DNA of 34,549 bases from Isosphaera sp. (GCA_013822085.1 PNJV01000025.1:1-34549); one strand, 5' to 3'. Shown: positions 15,779 through 25,008, counted from the stretch's first letter. Numbers and translations: made by a program. The notes: generated by a model from the letters alone, not told the origin.

Positions 15779-18700
15779 TCACAGGCCCAGCTTCTCTCGC
15801 ACCTGCGCCAGCGTGTCCTTGTTGCCGCGCTCATACGTGGCGCGGGCCTCCTCGGACATGCCCTTGATCACACGCTCCAGCTCCTCATAGGTCCGCCGAG
15901 CCGCGGGTTGATCTTCCGACGCCAGCTGCGCCTGGATCAGGTGGAGCAGGATCGGGCCCTGTGCGGGTCCGAAGGGCGCTGAGAGCGACGCCCGCCGGAG
16001 TGTGTCGGCCGCCTGCTTGGCGTTGCCCGCGCGGAACTGGGCCACCCCGAGCGTGTCGAGGTAGTTCGGGTTCTCCTGGCCGCGCAGCTGCTCGCGTTCG
16101 ACCGCCTTCTGGGCCAGGCTCACCGCCTCAGCGGCCTTGTCCTGCTGGGCCAGGACGAAGGCCAGGTTGTTCAGCAGGTCGGAGCTCTCGGGGGCGAGCT
16201 CCAGGGCGCGGCGGAAGTGCTTCTCCGACTCGGCCAGCTGCCCGTCCTCGAAGCGCCGCTGAGCGAGCGTGACCGACGCGGCGGAGATGGTCGAGCGGTC
16301 CTGGCTCTCCTGGGCGAGCCGCTCGAGCCTGGACAGGCCCTCGCTCGCCTGGGCCGGGTCGGTCAGCAGGGCCGCGGCCACGTACACGCGCATCAGCTCG
16401 GGGATGCCACCGGCGCGGTCGGCCGCGTCCATGAACGCCACCCGATCGGCCGCCTCCGGGTAGATGCGCGCAAGCTCGGTGACGAACAGCGCCGCCTGCT
16501 GGGGCTGGGGCTCGGGCTGGACCTTGGTCCCGACGGTGATCTGCTGGATCGCCAGGGCCAGGGCCGCGCGCGCGTCGCGTTCCATGTCGACCCTGCGGCC
16601 CTCGCGCCGCGCCACCTCGCCGCGGGCAACGAGCACCGGCCAGAGCTGGTCCACCTGCATCTCGGGGCGCGCCAGCATGCGCTTGGCGGCCGGCAGGTCT
16701 GGGGGCTCGCGGCGGAGCGACGCGTTGATCAGCGACAGGCCCACCGCCGGCTCGGGCGATATCTCGAAGGCCTCGGCCCAGGCCTGGGCGCTGGCCGTGT
16801 GGTTCTGCTGCACGTCGCGCATGCGGCCGACAAATGCCAGCCAGTAGGCGCGCCCGCCCGGCGTGGTCGCCTCGGTGGCTCCCTGCCCCGCGACCACCGC
16901 CGCCTCGTCGAGCTGGCCCAGGCGTTCGAGGTTGCGGATCAGCAGCACGCGCGGCTCGGCCTGCCGGGGGTCCAGGCGCACGCCCTCGCGCAGCACCGTC
17001 AGGGCGCCCTGCGTGTCGCCGGAGCGCTCCAGGAAGCTCGACAGCGCCGCCCGCGCCAGCAAGAAGCGCGGGTTGAGCTCGATGGCACGGCGGAGGTCCG
17101 CCACCGCGTCGCGGCGCAGCGTCGGGTCCTCGCCCAGGATCGTGGCGCGCTGGAAGTACGAGGCGGGGTTGTTCGGGTCGGCCGTGATCGCCGCGTCCAT
17201 CAGCCGGCGGGCGGCGTTGGCGTCGCCGCGTCGGCGGGCGACCTGGGCCTGGAGGAGCAGGCGCGGCAGCAGCGCCGGGCCCTCCGCCTTGGCCCCTTCG
17301 AGCAGCCGAGCGGCCTCCTCGAGCTGGCCCAGCTGGAGCCGGCACTCGGCCAGCCGCAGGCGCACCCGGTCGTCCGGGTCCTGCTTGACGCTCTCGAGCA
17401 CCCGCTGGTACGACGTCGCCGCGCCCAGGTAATCCTGCGACTGGTAGAGCACGTCGCCCAGGGTGCGGTCCGACTCCATCACGTCGGGGCGCTGGTACTG
17501 CCGGCCGTCCTCGAGGACCGCCACGGCCAGCTGGCGCAGCGCCTGGGTGTTGAAGCCCAGCAGCTCGGCGGCGACCTGGGCGTGCTCGTTGCCGGCGCGC
17601 TGGGCCTCGGGCAGGGCCAGGATGGTGTCGTTGACGATCTTGCGGGCCTCGTCGGTGCGCCCGTTCTGACCGGCCAGCGCCGCCCGCAGCACGGTGACGG
17701 GCCCGTCGGCCCCGGCGACCTCGGCCAGCTTGGTGACGACTCGCTCGGCGTCGGTCAGCCGGCCCTCGCGGATGAGCGCCTGGGCCAGGGCCTGCGAGTT
17801 GGGGCGGTAGCCGGGCACGGACTCGAAGACGCGCAGCCGGCGGTCGATGGCCTTGGCCCGGTCGCCGACCTCGTACTCGAGCCGGAGCAGCGTCTCGATG
17901 AACGCCGGGTCGCTCACCACGGCGGTGATCTGCTCCTTCTCGCGCGCCACCTGGAGGGCCTCGGGCGAGCGGCCCTCGCGCTGGAGCGCGACGATCAGCG
18001 CGTTGACCGCCGAGGCGTCGTCGGGCTTGATGGACAGGGCGCGCTGGAGCGAGCGCACGGCCTCGTCGCCGCGCCGCGCGGCGACCTGGGCCTCGGCCAG
18101 GCTGCGCCAGGCGATCGGGTTGAGGGCGTCGCGCTCGGTCACGGCCTGGGCGCGGCGCAGCGCGTCCTGCACCCGCCCCTGGGCAAGCTCGAGGCGCGAG
18201 TACACCAGCTCACCGCCGGCCTGGTCGATGTTCTTGCGCGCGGCGATCTCCGCCTGCCGACGCGCCTCGTCGAAGTTCCCCGCCGCCAGCGCCCGCTCGA
18301 ACTCGATGTTCACCACCGGCGGGGCCTCGGGGTCCAGGCGCTTCCATTCCTGATAGAACGGCTCGGCCTTGGCGTTCTCGGCCCGGGTGGTGTAGACGAT
18401 GTACTTGCGCCGCGCCTTCTCCGCCGGCGGGATGTCCGCCGCGTCGATCTCGGCCACGGTCTGGGCCAGCACGTCCACGCCCAGGATCTGGTCGCGCAGC
18501 GTCGCGTAGTCGGCGCGGTCGGGCTGCGCCTGGATCGCCAGCTCGATCATCCGCTGGGCGCTCTGGCGGTCGCCCATCTGGTAGAACAGGTTGGCCAGCG
18601 CAAACTGCTGCGCCCCGGTGCGGGCCAGCGGGATCGCCCGGCGGCCCTCCTCGAGGACCTTGGCCCGGTCGGTCGTCGAGGCCTGGAGGAGCTCCTGGAT

Positions 18701-20413
18701 CTTGGTCAGCGCCACGTTGAACGGCTCGGTCGGACGCACCTGCGACTCGAGCTCCCCGAGCCGCTTGATGATCTCCGGGTTGCCCGGCTCGGCGGCAAGG
18801 GCCTGCTCGAGGCTCTGGAGGGCGCTGGGGTAGTCGCGCAGCGTGATGTCGATCTCGGCCAGCAGCCTGTACACCGGGGCCGAGGCCCGGCCCAGGTCGA
18901 TGAGGCGTTGCAGGTTGGTCTTGGCCTCCCCGGTGAGGTTCTGGGCCAGGAGCACCCGCGAGAGGGCCAGGATCGCGTCCGGGTCGGAGTTGGGCGGCGT
19001 CGTCTTGAGGTTGTACTCGCTGAGCTTCTGCCGCGCCGAGGTCAGCTGGGACTGGTCGGCGTCCGACTCGACCAGCGCCGCGCGGCCGTCCAGGAGCAAC
19101 AGCCGCGGGTCGTTCTGGCCCACGCGCTTCTCAAGCGCCGCGCGCAGGCCCGCGTACCGCTTGCGGGCCGCCTCGATCTCGTCGGGCGCGGGCCGCTGGG
19201 ACCCGCGGTTGTCAAAGAGCCGCTCGCGCTTGGCCATCGCCGCGTCGGCGGCCGAGTACGCCCCCACGTCGCGCAGGAAGACGCGCTTGAGCCCCTCGAG
19301 GCTCAGCTTGGGGTCCTCAAGGGCCGAGACGCGCTCGAAGATCTCGGCCGCCTCGTCGGTCTTGCCGGCCAGACGCTTGAACTGCCCGAGCGAGAGCAGC
19401 GCCTGCACGTCGTCCGGGCGGGCCTGCGCGATGGCTTCCATCACCCGCTCGAGCCGGGGCAGGTCCTCGGGCGCCACCAGCGCCCCGGCGATCTGCGCCA
19501 GGCCCAGCGCGTCGATCGGCACCGTGAGCTTCGGGTCCGCCGCCTCCAGCTGGGTGACCACGCTCTCGGCCAGCGGGCGCAGGCTCTTGAGGACGTCGGC
19601 GGCGGGGGTGTTGGCCGGGAGCTTGGTGCGGGCCAGGGTCAGGTCGAAGGTCACCAGCACGCTCAGGGCGCGCAGGTTGGCGCCGTCGGCGGCCACGGTG
19701 TCGGCCAGGTACTGCCTGGCCTGGGCCGTCAGCCGCTCGGACTCCTCCGGCTGGGTCAGCCGCACGCTCTCGGCCAGCCGCGAGTCCAGCGCCGCCAGGT
19801 TGATGGCCGCCTCCTGGTCCGAGGGGTCGGCCTTGAACGCGGCCTCCAGCAGGGCGCGGGCCTGGGCGGTCTCGCTCGCCGGGCCCGTGGCCGAGGAGGC
19901 CGCCACCGCCACGCCCCAGGCCCTGTCAAGGTGCCGACGCGCCGGCGAGCCCTCGGGCACCACCAGGCGCATCTCCTCGACGACCCGGCGCAGCTGGTCG
20001 AAGCTCCGCACCAGCCGCCCGGACTCGAGCAGCTCTTCCATCAGCGCCCCGGTCTGCTCGGCCGAGTCGGAGCGCAGCTGCGCCAACCTCTGGGCCGCGC
20101 GCAGGTAGTCGCTAAAGTACATCTCCGTGAAGCGCTCGCGCGTGGGCGGCCGGGCCTCCTGGAGCGCCTTGATCCACTTCTCCAGGTAGCGCGGCTGGGA
20201 GAGGTCCTCGAAGACCGCCTTGCCGTAGGCTGAGCGGGCCTCGTCCCACTTGCCCTCGGCGGCGAAGCGGTCGCCGTCGGCCTCGTGCTGCTCGGGGCCC
20301 TTCTGGAGCACAAAGACCGCCGCCGCCACCACCGCCGCGCCGACCACCAGCATGCCGGCGACGAGGATGGCCACGAACTTGGTGTTGACGCTGCCCTTGC
20401 CCTTGGCTGCCAT
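15779..20413 (-). CDS. Giant membrane-anchored TPR-repeat protein of the exosortase locus
   Basis: A 1544-residue protein: a short basic N-terminus, one transmembrane segment (about 13-34), then TPR-like helical repeats almost to the end. Clear units include LLNNLAFVLAQQDKAAEAV near the C-terminus and, in the middle, AWRSLAEAQVAARRGDEAV followed by LQRALSIKPDD. Topology suggests the repeats lie outside the cytoplasm. Exosortase/polysaccharide loci often carry a large TPR protein (PrsT-like, usually a lipoprotein near 900 residues); this one is longer and has a TM anchor rather than a lipobox. It probably scaffolds export or assembly partners, by inference from position between the exosortase and Wzz genes. 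The start ATG at 20413 has an AGAGAG stretch upstream. Confidence 0.88.
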   Translation of the reverse strand: MAAKGKGSVNTKFVAILVAGMLVVGAAVVAAAVFVLQKGPEQHEADGDRFAAEGKWDEARSAYGKAVFEDLSQPRYLEKWIKALQEARPPTRERFTEMYFSDYLRAAQRLAQLRSDSAEQTGALMEELLESGRLVRSFDQLRRVVEEMRLVVPEGSPARRHLDRAWGVAVAASSATGPASETAQARALLEAAFKADPSDQEAAINLAALDSRLAESVRLTQPEESERLTAQARQYLADTVAADGANLRALSVLVTFDLTLARTKLPANTPAADVLKSLRPLAESVVTQLEAADPKLTVPIDALGLAQIAGALVAPEDLPRLERVMEAIAQARPDDVQALLSLGQFKRLAGKTDEAAEIFERVSALEDPKLSLEGLKRVFLRDVGAYSAADAAMAKRERLFDNRGSQRPAPDEIEAARKRYAGLRAALEKRVGQNDPRLLLLDGRAALVESDADQSQLTSARQKLSEYNLKTTPPNSDPDAILALSRVLLAQNLTGEAKTNLQRLIDLGRASAPVYRLLAEIDITLRDYPSALQSLEQALAAEPGNPEIIKRLGELESQVRPTEPFNVALTKIQELLQASTTDRAKVLEEGRRAIPLARTGAQQFALANLFYQMGDRQSAQRMIELAIQAQPDRADYATLRDQILGVDVLAQTVAEIDAADIPPAEKARRKYIVYTTRAENAKAEPFYQEWKRLDPEAPPVVNIEFERALAAGNFDEARRQAEIAARKNIDQAGGELVYSRLELAQGRVQDALRRAQAVTERDALNPIAWRSLAEAQVAARRGDEAVRSLQRALSIKPDDASAVNALIVALQREGRSPEALQVAREKEQITAVVSDPAFIETLLRLEYEVGDRAKAIDRRLRVFESVPGYRPNSQALAQALIREGRLTDAERVVTKLAEVAGADGPVTVLRAALAGQNGRTDEARKIVNDTILALPEAQRAGNEHAQVAAELLGFNTQALRQLAVAVLEDGRQYQRPDVMESDRTLGDVLYQSQDYLGAATSYQRVLESVKQDPDDRVRLRLAECRLQLGQLEEAARLLEGAKAEGPALLPRLLLQAQVARRRGDANAARRLMDAAITADPNNPASYFQRATILGEDPTLRRDAVADLRRAIELNPRFLLARAALSSFLERSGDTQGALTVLREGVRLDPRQAEPRVLLIRNLERLGQLDEAAVVAGQGATEATTPGGRAYWLAFVGRMRDVQQNHTASAQAWAEAFEISPEPAVGLSLINASLRREPPDLPAAKRMLARPEMQVDQLWPVLVARGEVARREGRRVDMERDARAALALAIQQITVGTKVQPEPQPQQAALFVTELARIYPEAADRVAFMDAADRAGGIPELMRVYVAAALLTDPAQASEGLSRLERLAQESQDRSTISAASVTLAQRRFEDGQLAESEKHFRRALELAPESSDLLNNLAFVLAQQDKAAEAVSLAQKAVEREQLRGQENPNYLDTLGVAQFRAGNAKQAADTLRRASLSAPFGPAQGPILLHLIQAQLASEDQPAARRTYEELERVIKGMSEEARATYERGNKDTLAQVREKLGL

Positions 20414-20467
20414 TGTGATCTCTCTTGGTTGGCCCGGTTGCCCGTGCGCAGAGTTGTGCTTCGACGA

Positions 20468-20497
20468 CCCCCACCCCACCACCCCACCACCCCCCCC
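20468..20497 (-). repeat. G-run tract upstream of the TPR gene
   Basis: Four runs of four to eight G on the coding strand, 55-85 bases before the TPR start, followed further upstream by more G-rich sequence to about 20540. Able in principle to form a G-quadruplex. Confidence 0.55.
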
Positions 20498-20572
20498 ACC
20501 ACCATCCACGCCACCCTTCACTCGCACCCACCGCCCCCCCGACCACCGACTCCAGAGCGCCCGCCCGCGGCG

Positions 20573-22447
20573 TCAGGCCCCGCCGGCGACGCCCGCCGAG
20601 CGTGCGGTCTTGACCACCGGGTACCGCCCGGCCTCGACCTCCGCCCAATCAGGGACGCACCGCATCAGCTCGGGGAGCAGCTCGCCGATGATGCTCGACA
20701 TCACCCGCGCAAACTCTTCCTCGCTCTTGGCGTCCTCGGTGCTCACCTGGACCTTCATGTAGTAGGCGTAGGTGTCCTCCAGCTGGAAGGCCAGGAGGCG
20801 CACGTCGTTGGCGCTGGGCGTGTGCCCGCCGTTGGCCACGAAGAAGTAGCCGCCCCAGAGGCGCTTGGGCGAGCCGGGCCACTCGAACTGCGACACGCGC
20901 GCCGCCAGCGACCCCGGGCTGCGGGGCAGGACCACGCGCACGCCGCCGCTGTCGCCGAAGGAGGCGTCGGGGCGCGCGGTCATGAGCCCGGGCCGCTCGG
21001 CCCCGTCGTCGCCGCGCAGCGGGAGCCAGGTCGAGTCGTCCAGGCCCAGCGGCACGACCTTGTCGCCCCCCACCAGCGACCACCCGCCGCCGGTCAGGCA
21101 CCGCTCCGGGACGTGCGGCACGGTGTCGACCTTGCCGGTGTAGTAGGCCACGTGCAGCTGCACCCGGACGGGCGTGGCCCCCGCGGCCGGGCCCTTCTGG
21201 ACGTACGTGCGCGTGACGAAGTTCTCCGTCCCCAGCGTCGCCACCACCTCGGTCGAGAGCTTCTCGTCGGACCCGACCTGGAGCCACGAGCGCGTCTCCG
21301 ACGGCAGGCTGGCCACCACGCGCCCGCCCGGGGGATCGATGGGCAGCTTGGTCAGCGTGTACCCCAGCGCCGCCACCACCGTGTGCGTGAGCAGCACGCC
21401 CACCGAGAGAGCCCCCAGCCCGGCCCACGCCCCGACGCCCTGACCCCCGCGGTGCCCCGCCCGGGCCGGTGGGCTCAGCGGGCCGCTGGAACGGGGCAGC
21501 GGGGACGCGGCGCCGGGGCCCGCCGGCACCGCCCGGGGCTCGCGGATCACCTTGCTCAGGGCCCAGGCCAGGCTCATGAAGATGAGAAAACCCGGCACCA
21601 GCAGCACCGTGCCGATGAGCATGTGCGCCCCGCCCCGGGCGTACTCGGGGTCCGAGAGCGTCAGCACGCCCAGCACCGCCACGCGCACGATGTTGAGCCC
21701 CAGCGCCACCGGCACCGCGCTGAGGATCAGCACCACGCGCTGCCACCAGTGCCGCAGCCCGGCCAGGGCCACGGCCACGCCCAGGGCCACGAACGCGATC
21801 ACCAGCCTCATCCCCGAGCACGCCTCGGCCACGTTGAGCTGCTCGATCCCCGTGGACGTGTGCACCTCCAGCACGTTGCCGCGCACGTCCGTCGTCACGC
21901 CGATCACGTTCAGGAGCACATAGGCGCCCTGCGAGGCCAGCAGCTGGAGCTGGAACGTCGCGTTGACCATCACGCGCTCCGAGATCGTCACGCCCATGAC
22001 CAGGTACGCGATCGGCAGCAGCGCCACCGCGGCGAGCCTCGGGCCCAGGAACAGCAGCGTCGCCCCGTAGAGCGTCAGCACCCACGCCCACCCCTGGCCC
22101 ATGTGGTTGGGGTACCCGATCAGAAAGAACGGGTAGATCACCATCCCCAGGAGCATCGGCACCAGCCCGGGCACGAAGACGCCGGCGCCCCGGGCCGCTG
22201 CGCGCAGCTGGGCGCGGCTCTGGTAGAGCAGGTACAGGCTGATCAGCGGCACGAAGAACGAGTGCGACCAGTCCTCCGTCGCCCACGAGTGCCGCGCCTG
22301 CTTGGCCAGGAACGTCCAGAACATCGCCGTGATCAGCACCAGCGCCGCCGACGTCGACGCGAGCATCCCCAGCGACAGCCCCGCCCCCTCGGTGCGCGCC
22401 CCGGGCCCCGGCACCGACCGCGCGCTGCTGACTGAGACGGTCGTCAC
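20573..22447 (-). CDS. Exosortase with fused EpsI domain
   Basis: A 624-residue membrane protein. The N-terminal 300 residues are a polytopic exosortase with the catalytic triad in place: Cys210 in NVAEACSGMRLVIAF, Arg255 in LNIVR and His275 in GGAHMLIG. A Pro/Gly linker (about 303-335) and another TM segment lead into an EpsI domain with HVPERCLTGGGW (445-456). Exosortases are sorting transpeptidases that recognise PEP-CTERM-like tails on secreted proteins; EpsI accompanies them and can be fused, as here. I see no PEP-CTERM-type substrate in the window. The GTG start at 22447 has AGGAG 6 bases upstream. The flanking Wza, TPR and Wzz genes make this an exosortase-polysaccharide locus. The exosortase subtype cannot be fixed by eye. 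Confidence 0.92.
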   Translation of the reverse strand: MTTVSVSSARSVPGPGARTEGAGLSLGMLASTSAALVLITAMFWTFLAKQARHSWATEDWSHSFFVPLISLYLLYQSRAQLRAAARGAGVFVPGLVPMLLGMVIYPFFLIGYPNHMGQGWAWVLTLYGATLLFLGPRLAAVALLPIAYLVMGVTISERVMVNATFQLQLLASQGAYVLLNVIGVTTDVRGNVLEVHTSTGIEQLNVAEACSGMRLVIAFVALGVAVALAGLRHWWQRVVLILSAVPVALGLNIVRVAVLGVLTLSDPEYARGGAHMLIGTVLLVPGFLIFMSLAWALSKVIREPRAVPAGPGAASPLPRSSGPLSPPARAGHRGGQGVGAWAGLGALSVGVLLTHTVVAALGYTLTKLPIDPPGGRVVASLPSETRSWLQVGSDEKLSTEVVATLGTENFVTRTYVQKGPAAGATPVRVQLHVAYYTGKVDTVPHVPERCLTGGGWSLVGGDKVVPLGLDDSTWLPLRGDDGAERPGLMTARPDASFGDSGGVRVVLPRSPGSLAARVSQFEWPGSPKRLWGGYFFVANGGHTPSANDVRLLAFQLEDTYAYYMKVQVSTEDAKSEEEFARVMSSIIGELLPELMRCVPDWAEVEAGRYPVVKTARSAGVAGGA

Positions 22448-22547
22448 GGGTCACTCCTGGGAACACGCCCGGCCGGCGCTCGCCGCTGCCAATCGGCTGG
22501 CCGGATCGGCTTTGCGCAACAGCACCGCGTGGTCGCGCCCGCACATA

Positions 22548-22577
22548 AGGATACAGCCGAGCGACTGCCCGGGTCAT
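22548..22577 (-). promoter_or_regulatory. Candidate promoter of the exosortase gene
   Basis: On the minus strand ATGACC (22577-22572) and TATCCT (22553-22548) are separated by 18 bases, four of six matches each to the sigma-70 consensus. It would give a leader of about 95 bases and places the G-run tract just upstream of the promoter. Confidence 0.35.
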
Positions 22578-22597
22578 CCCCCTCGCTGCTCACACCG

Positions 22598-22660
22598 CCC
22601 CACAACCTCCACCCCCCAACCCCCCAACCTCCGGCCCCACACGCCACCCCCGCAAGCCCC
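22598..22660 (-). repeat. G-run tract upstream of the exosortase gene
   Basis: Six runs of four to six G on the coding strand, including two G6 runs two bases apart, 150-215 bases before the exosortase start and upstream of its candidate promoter. Confidence 0.58.
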
Positions 22661-22862
22661 AGCAGCAAGACCCGATATCTACCGCCGGCGCTGCGCCCGC
22701 GCACAGACACCGAGCCACGCCCGCCGCAGTGTCAGGCCCGCCGGACGGTCACACCCGATGCGCACGCCGGCCATTGCCGGCACCGCGGCCAGGCGATCGC
22801 GCGGGGCACGGCCCCCCGCCCCCGCTCACGCCCACGCCCACGCAGCGGAACTCGCCCCGGCG

Positions 22863-24833
22863 CTAACTCCCGATCGGGACGGCGCCGAACACGTCGGGCC
22901 CGAAGTTGCGGTCGAGCAAGAAGCCAAACCCGTACGAGAACCGCAGGCCGTTGCGGAAGATCACCAGCGGGAAGGCGAAGAAGTTCGTTCCCACGATGAT
23001 GTGATCGCCGGGCTTGAGGATGATATCGGGCTGGTTGTTCTCGAAGATGGCGCGGAGATTGACCCGGATGTTGGCCTGGCGGTTTGGCGGGATCAGGCGG
23101 GTCAGCTCGGTGCGCTCGGGGATGGCCAGGTTGCCCAAACCCCCCGCGGCTGTGACAGCTCGGGCGAGCGTGATCGGCTCGGGGGCGGGGAGGTTGAACG
23201 ACCCGCCGCGCGCGATCTCGCCGCCGATGTAGTACACGCCGCTGGGCGAGTCGGGCACGCGGATGATGTCGCCCGGGCGGATGACGATGTTGACGCTCGC
23301 TGCGCCCGCCACCAGCTGGGCCGTGGGCACGCGGATGACGACCTGCGTGAAGAGCTGCTCGGGCTCGGCCGGAGCGCGGGGCGGCAGCTGCGCGGGGGGC
23401 TCCTCGGCTCCGGGCACGTTTGCGCGGGCGGGGCGCTCTGCGCCGGGCTGCTGCGCCGCAGCGTCGCCCGACGGGCGGACGGTCGGCACCCACTCGCCGT
23501 TGAGGAAGACCCAGGTGGCGTCCTGGACCTGCGCTGGCGGGCCGAGCGGGCCCTGCGGCGTCTGCGCGCCCGGGCCGGGCGCGGCCGACGACCGCCCCGT
23601 CTCAGCGGGAGGTGACAGCGTGGGGGCGCCCGGGGCTGCGGGCCTGCCGCGGCCTGACGGCGTGGTCAAAGCGGGCGGCGCCGGGGGGGGCGGGGAGGTC
23701 GGGGGCGGGGAAGTCGGCGTGGACTGCGACGGGCCACCGGGCGGCGCGGGCGACTCAGCGGGGCTGGGCGCGGGGAGCGGAATCACAGGGCGACGGGGCG
23801 GCGGCGTGGCCACGCCGGGATCCCCGACGGGCTGAGCGCCGCCGCGAACCGAGAGCGACAGACCGCCGACGTCCGCGTGCTGGGCCAGCGGCGTGCCCTG
23901 CTGCGCCAGCGCCGCGGCGCGCGGGCCGCTCCTGTGCGCCTGCGGCGTAGGTGGGCTCGGGGCGGGAGGGTCGGAAGAGGTGGGTAGGGGGGGTGGGGGG
24001 GGTGGCTCGCCCAGGATGTTCTCGATGACATCGATCGGCGAGGGACGCTGCGGGTCACGGCCTGGGATCGGCACCACCGGCGGGCGTGGGCCGTCGGGCG
24101 CAGCGGGGTCCGAGGGCGTCGGGTCGGGGAACGCGCCGCGGGCCGCCTCGCTCAGCGGGACCTGGCGGATCACGAAGATGAACGGCGTGTTGTCGGCGAA
24201 CCGGCCGGCCTGGTTGACGGCCTCCAGCACCCGGAAATCGGGCTCGGGGATCTGGTAGCGCCCCGGCACGGCCACGGCCCCCAGCACGCTGTACGAGGCG
24301 TCGCGCTGCTCCAGCGCGGTGACCTCGACGGAGGCGTTGGCCAGGATCTGCTGCTCGGCGTAGGCCCTGGCCACGCGGGCGCGGATCTGGGTGACGGTCA
24401 GGCCGCTGACGAACACGGGCACGCCCAGCCCGCCGGGCAGGTTGGCGATGAAGCCGCGGCTGTCGACCCGGATCTGCGTGGGGAAGCCCGGGGCGCTGAT
24501 GCTCTCGACAAAGACGGACAGCCCGTCGCCGGGGCCCACGCGGTACTCCTCGACGGTCGGCAGCAGGTCCTCCGGGCGGATGTCGACGACCTCCACGTCG
24601 GCGTCGGCCGGGCCCTCGATGATCGAGAGTCGGTCCAGCAGCGGCAGGGTCGCTGGGGTGTGCTCCCAACGCCCGACGCGCGACGGGTCGAGGTAGCTGT
24701 CCACCTCGCACCCGGCCAGGAGCGTCAGCGCCAGCGGGGCCAGGGCTGCGCAGCGGGCGCCGCGACGGCGGGCGTGCGCGGGGGCGGGCAAGAAGTGTGT
24801 CGGCGGTCGAACCTTCACCGTGGTGTGCTCCAT
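22863..24833 (-). CDS. Wza-like polysaccharide export lipoprotein with a long Pro-rich insert
   Basis: A 656-residue outer-membrane export protein. The lipobox L-L-A-G-C puts the lipidated Cys at 42. The Poly_export domain begins at EEYRVGPGDGLSVFVE (about 95-110) and a first SLBB follows (VLGAVAVPGRYQI, 184-195). Residues from about 232 to 495 are an insert very rich in Pro, Ala and Gly, with one ordered-looking patch WVFLNGEWVP (441-450). A second SLBB follows (IRPGDIIRVPDSPSGVYYIG onward), then KPGDHIIVG and an aromatic C-terminus. Wza-type proteins form the outer-membrane channel for capsule or exopolysaccharide. The insert is not usual and could span the cell wall or bind partners. The ATG has no strong Shine-Dalgarno. 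It heads the polysaccharide run. Confidence 0.9.
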   Translation of the reverse strand: MEHTTVKVRPPTHFLPAPAHARRRGARCAALAPLALTLLAGCEVDSYLDPSRVGRWEHTPATLPLLDRLSIIEGPADADVEVVDIRPEDLLPTVEEYRVGPGDGLSVFVESISAPGFPTQIRVDSRGFIANLPGGLGVPVFVSGLTVTQIRARVARAYAEQQILANASVEVTALEQRDASYSVLGAVAVPGRYQIPEPDFRVLEAVNQAGRFADNTPFIFVIRQVPLSEAARGAFPDPTPSDPAAPDGPRPPVVPIPGRDPQRPSPIDVIENILGEPPPPPPLPTSSDPPAPSPPTPQAHRSGPRAAALAQQGTPLAQHADVGGLSLSVRGGAQPVGDPGVATPPPRRPVIPLPAPSPAESPAPPGGPSQSTPTSPPPTSPPPPAPPALTTPSGRGRPAAPGAPTLSPPAETGRSSAAPGPGAQTPQGPLGPPAQVQDATWVFLNGEWVPTVRPSGDAAAQQPGAERPARANVPGAEEPPAQLPPRAPAEPEQLFTQVVIRVPTAQLVAGAASVNIVIRPGDIIRVPDSPSGVYYIGGEIARGGSFNLPAPEPITLARAVTAAGGLGNLAIPERTELTRLIPPNRQANIRVNLRAIFENNQPDIILKPGDHIIVGTNFFAFPLVIFRNGLRFSYGFGFLLDRNFGPDVFGAVPIGS

Positions 24834-24885
24834 CGCAGCCGACGCGCCGGCGCTTCATGGCCATGCGGGTGTCACGATCGTCCGG

Positions 24886-24896
24886 AAGTTAGATTA
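24886..24896 (-). promoter_or_regulatory. Candidate -10 region for the Wza-like gene
   Basis: The minus strand has overlapping TANNNT hexamers TAATCT and TAACTT in the only AT-rich spot of the gap, giving a leader of roughly 45-55 bases. No matching -35 box. Confidence 0.32.
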
Positions 24897-24962
24897 GCAA
24901 TGTGCTGCCGGCCGGGCTTTGTTGCGGGCGCCTCAGCGCCGACGCCTGCCCACCATCTGCCG

Positions 24963-25008
24963 CCCCTTACCCCCCACCCCCCACCGCCGGCCCCCCACAC
25001 CGGCCCCC
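24963..25008 (-). repeat. G-run tract upstream of the Wza-like gene
   Basis: Five runs of four to six G on the wza coding strand, 130-175 bases before its start and upstream of the candidate -10 region. Confidence 0.58.

Larger units (their letters stand above)
22448..22862. other. 415-base gap between the Wza-like and exosortase genes
   Basis: No supported gene. An 88-codon GTG-started frame ends in a GTGA overlap with the exosortase start but has a poor composition (see rejected list). The gap contains a G-run tract and a possible sigma-70-type promoter, both listed separately; 22680-22862 shows nothing recognisable. Confidence 0.6.

Noticed and set aside
16217-20233. A 1338-codon open frame on the plus strand opposite the TPR gene
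   Set aside because: It has no recognisable domain and a composition rich in Arg, His, Leu and Gly expected from reading GC-rich codons backwards. The opposite strand encodes clear TPR repeats.
22444-22710. An 88-codon minus-strand frame whose stop overlaps the exosortase start (GTGA)
   Set aside because: It runs through the G-run tract, so it is mostly Gly/Trp/Val. It uses codons such as TTA and GTA that are rare in neighbouring genes, it overlaps the candidate promoter, and the exosortase has its own strong Shine-Dalgarno.
24841-24864. An ATG-GCC-ATG start before the wza-like gene that could begin a small upstream frame
   Set aside because: The frame runs into the wza-like gene in another phase, gives an Arg/Pro-rich shadow product, and has no ribosome site.
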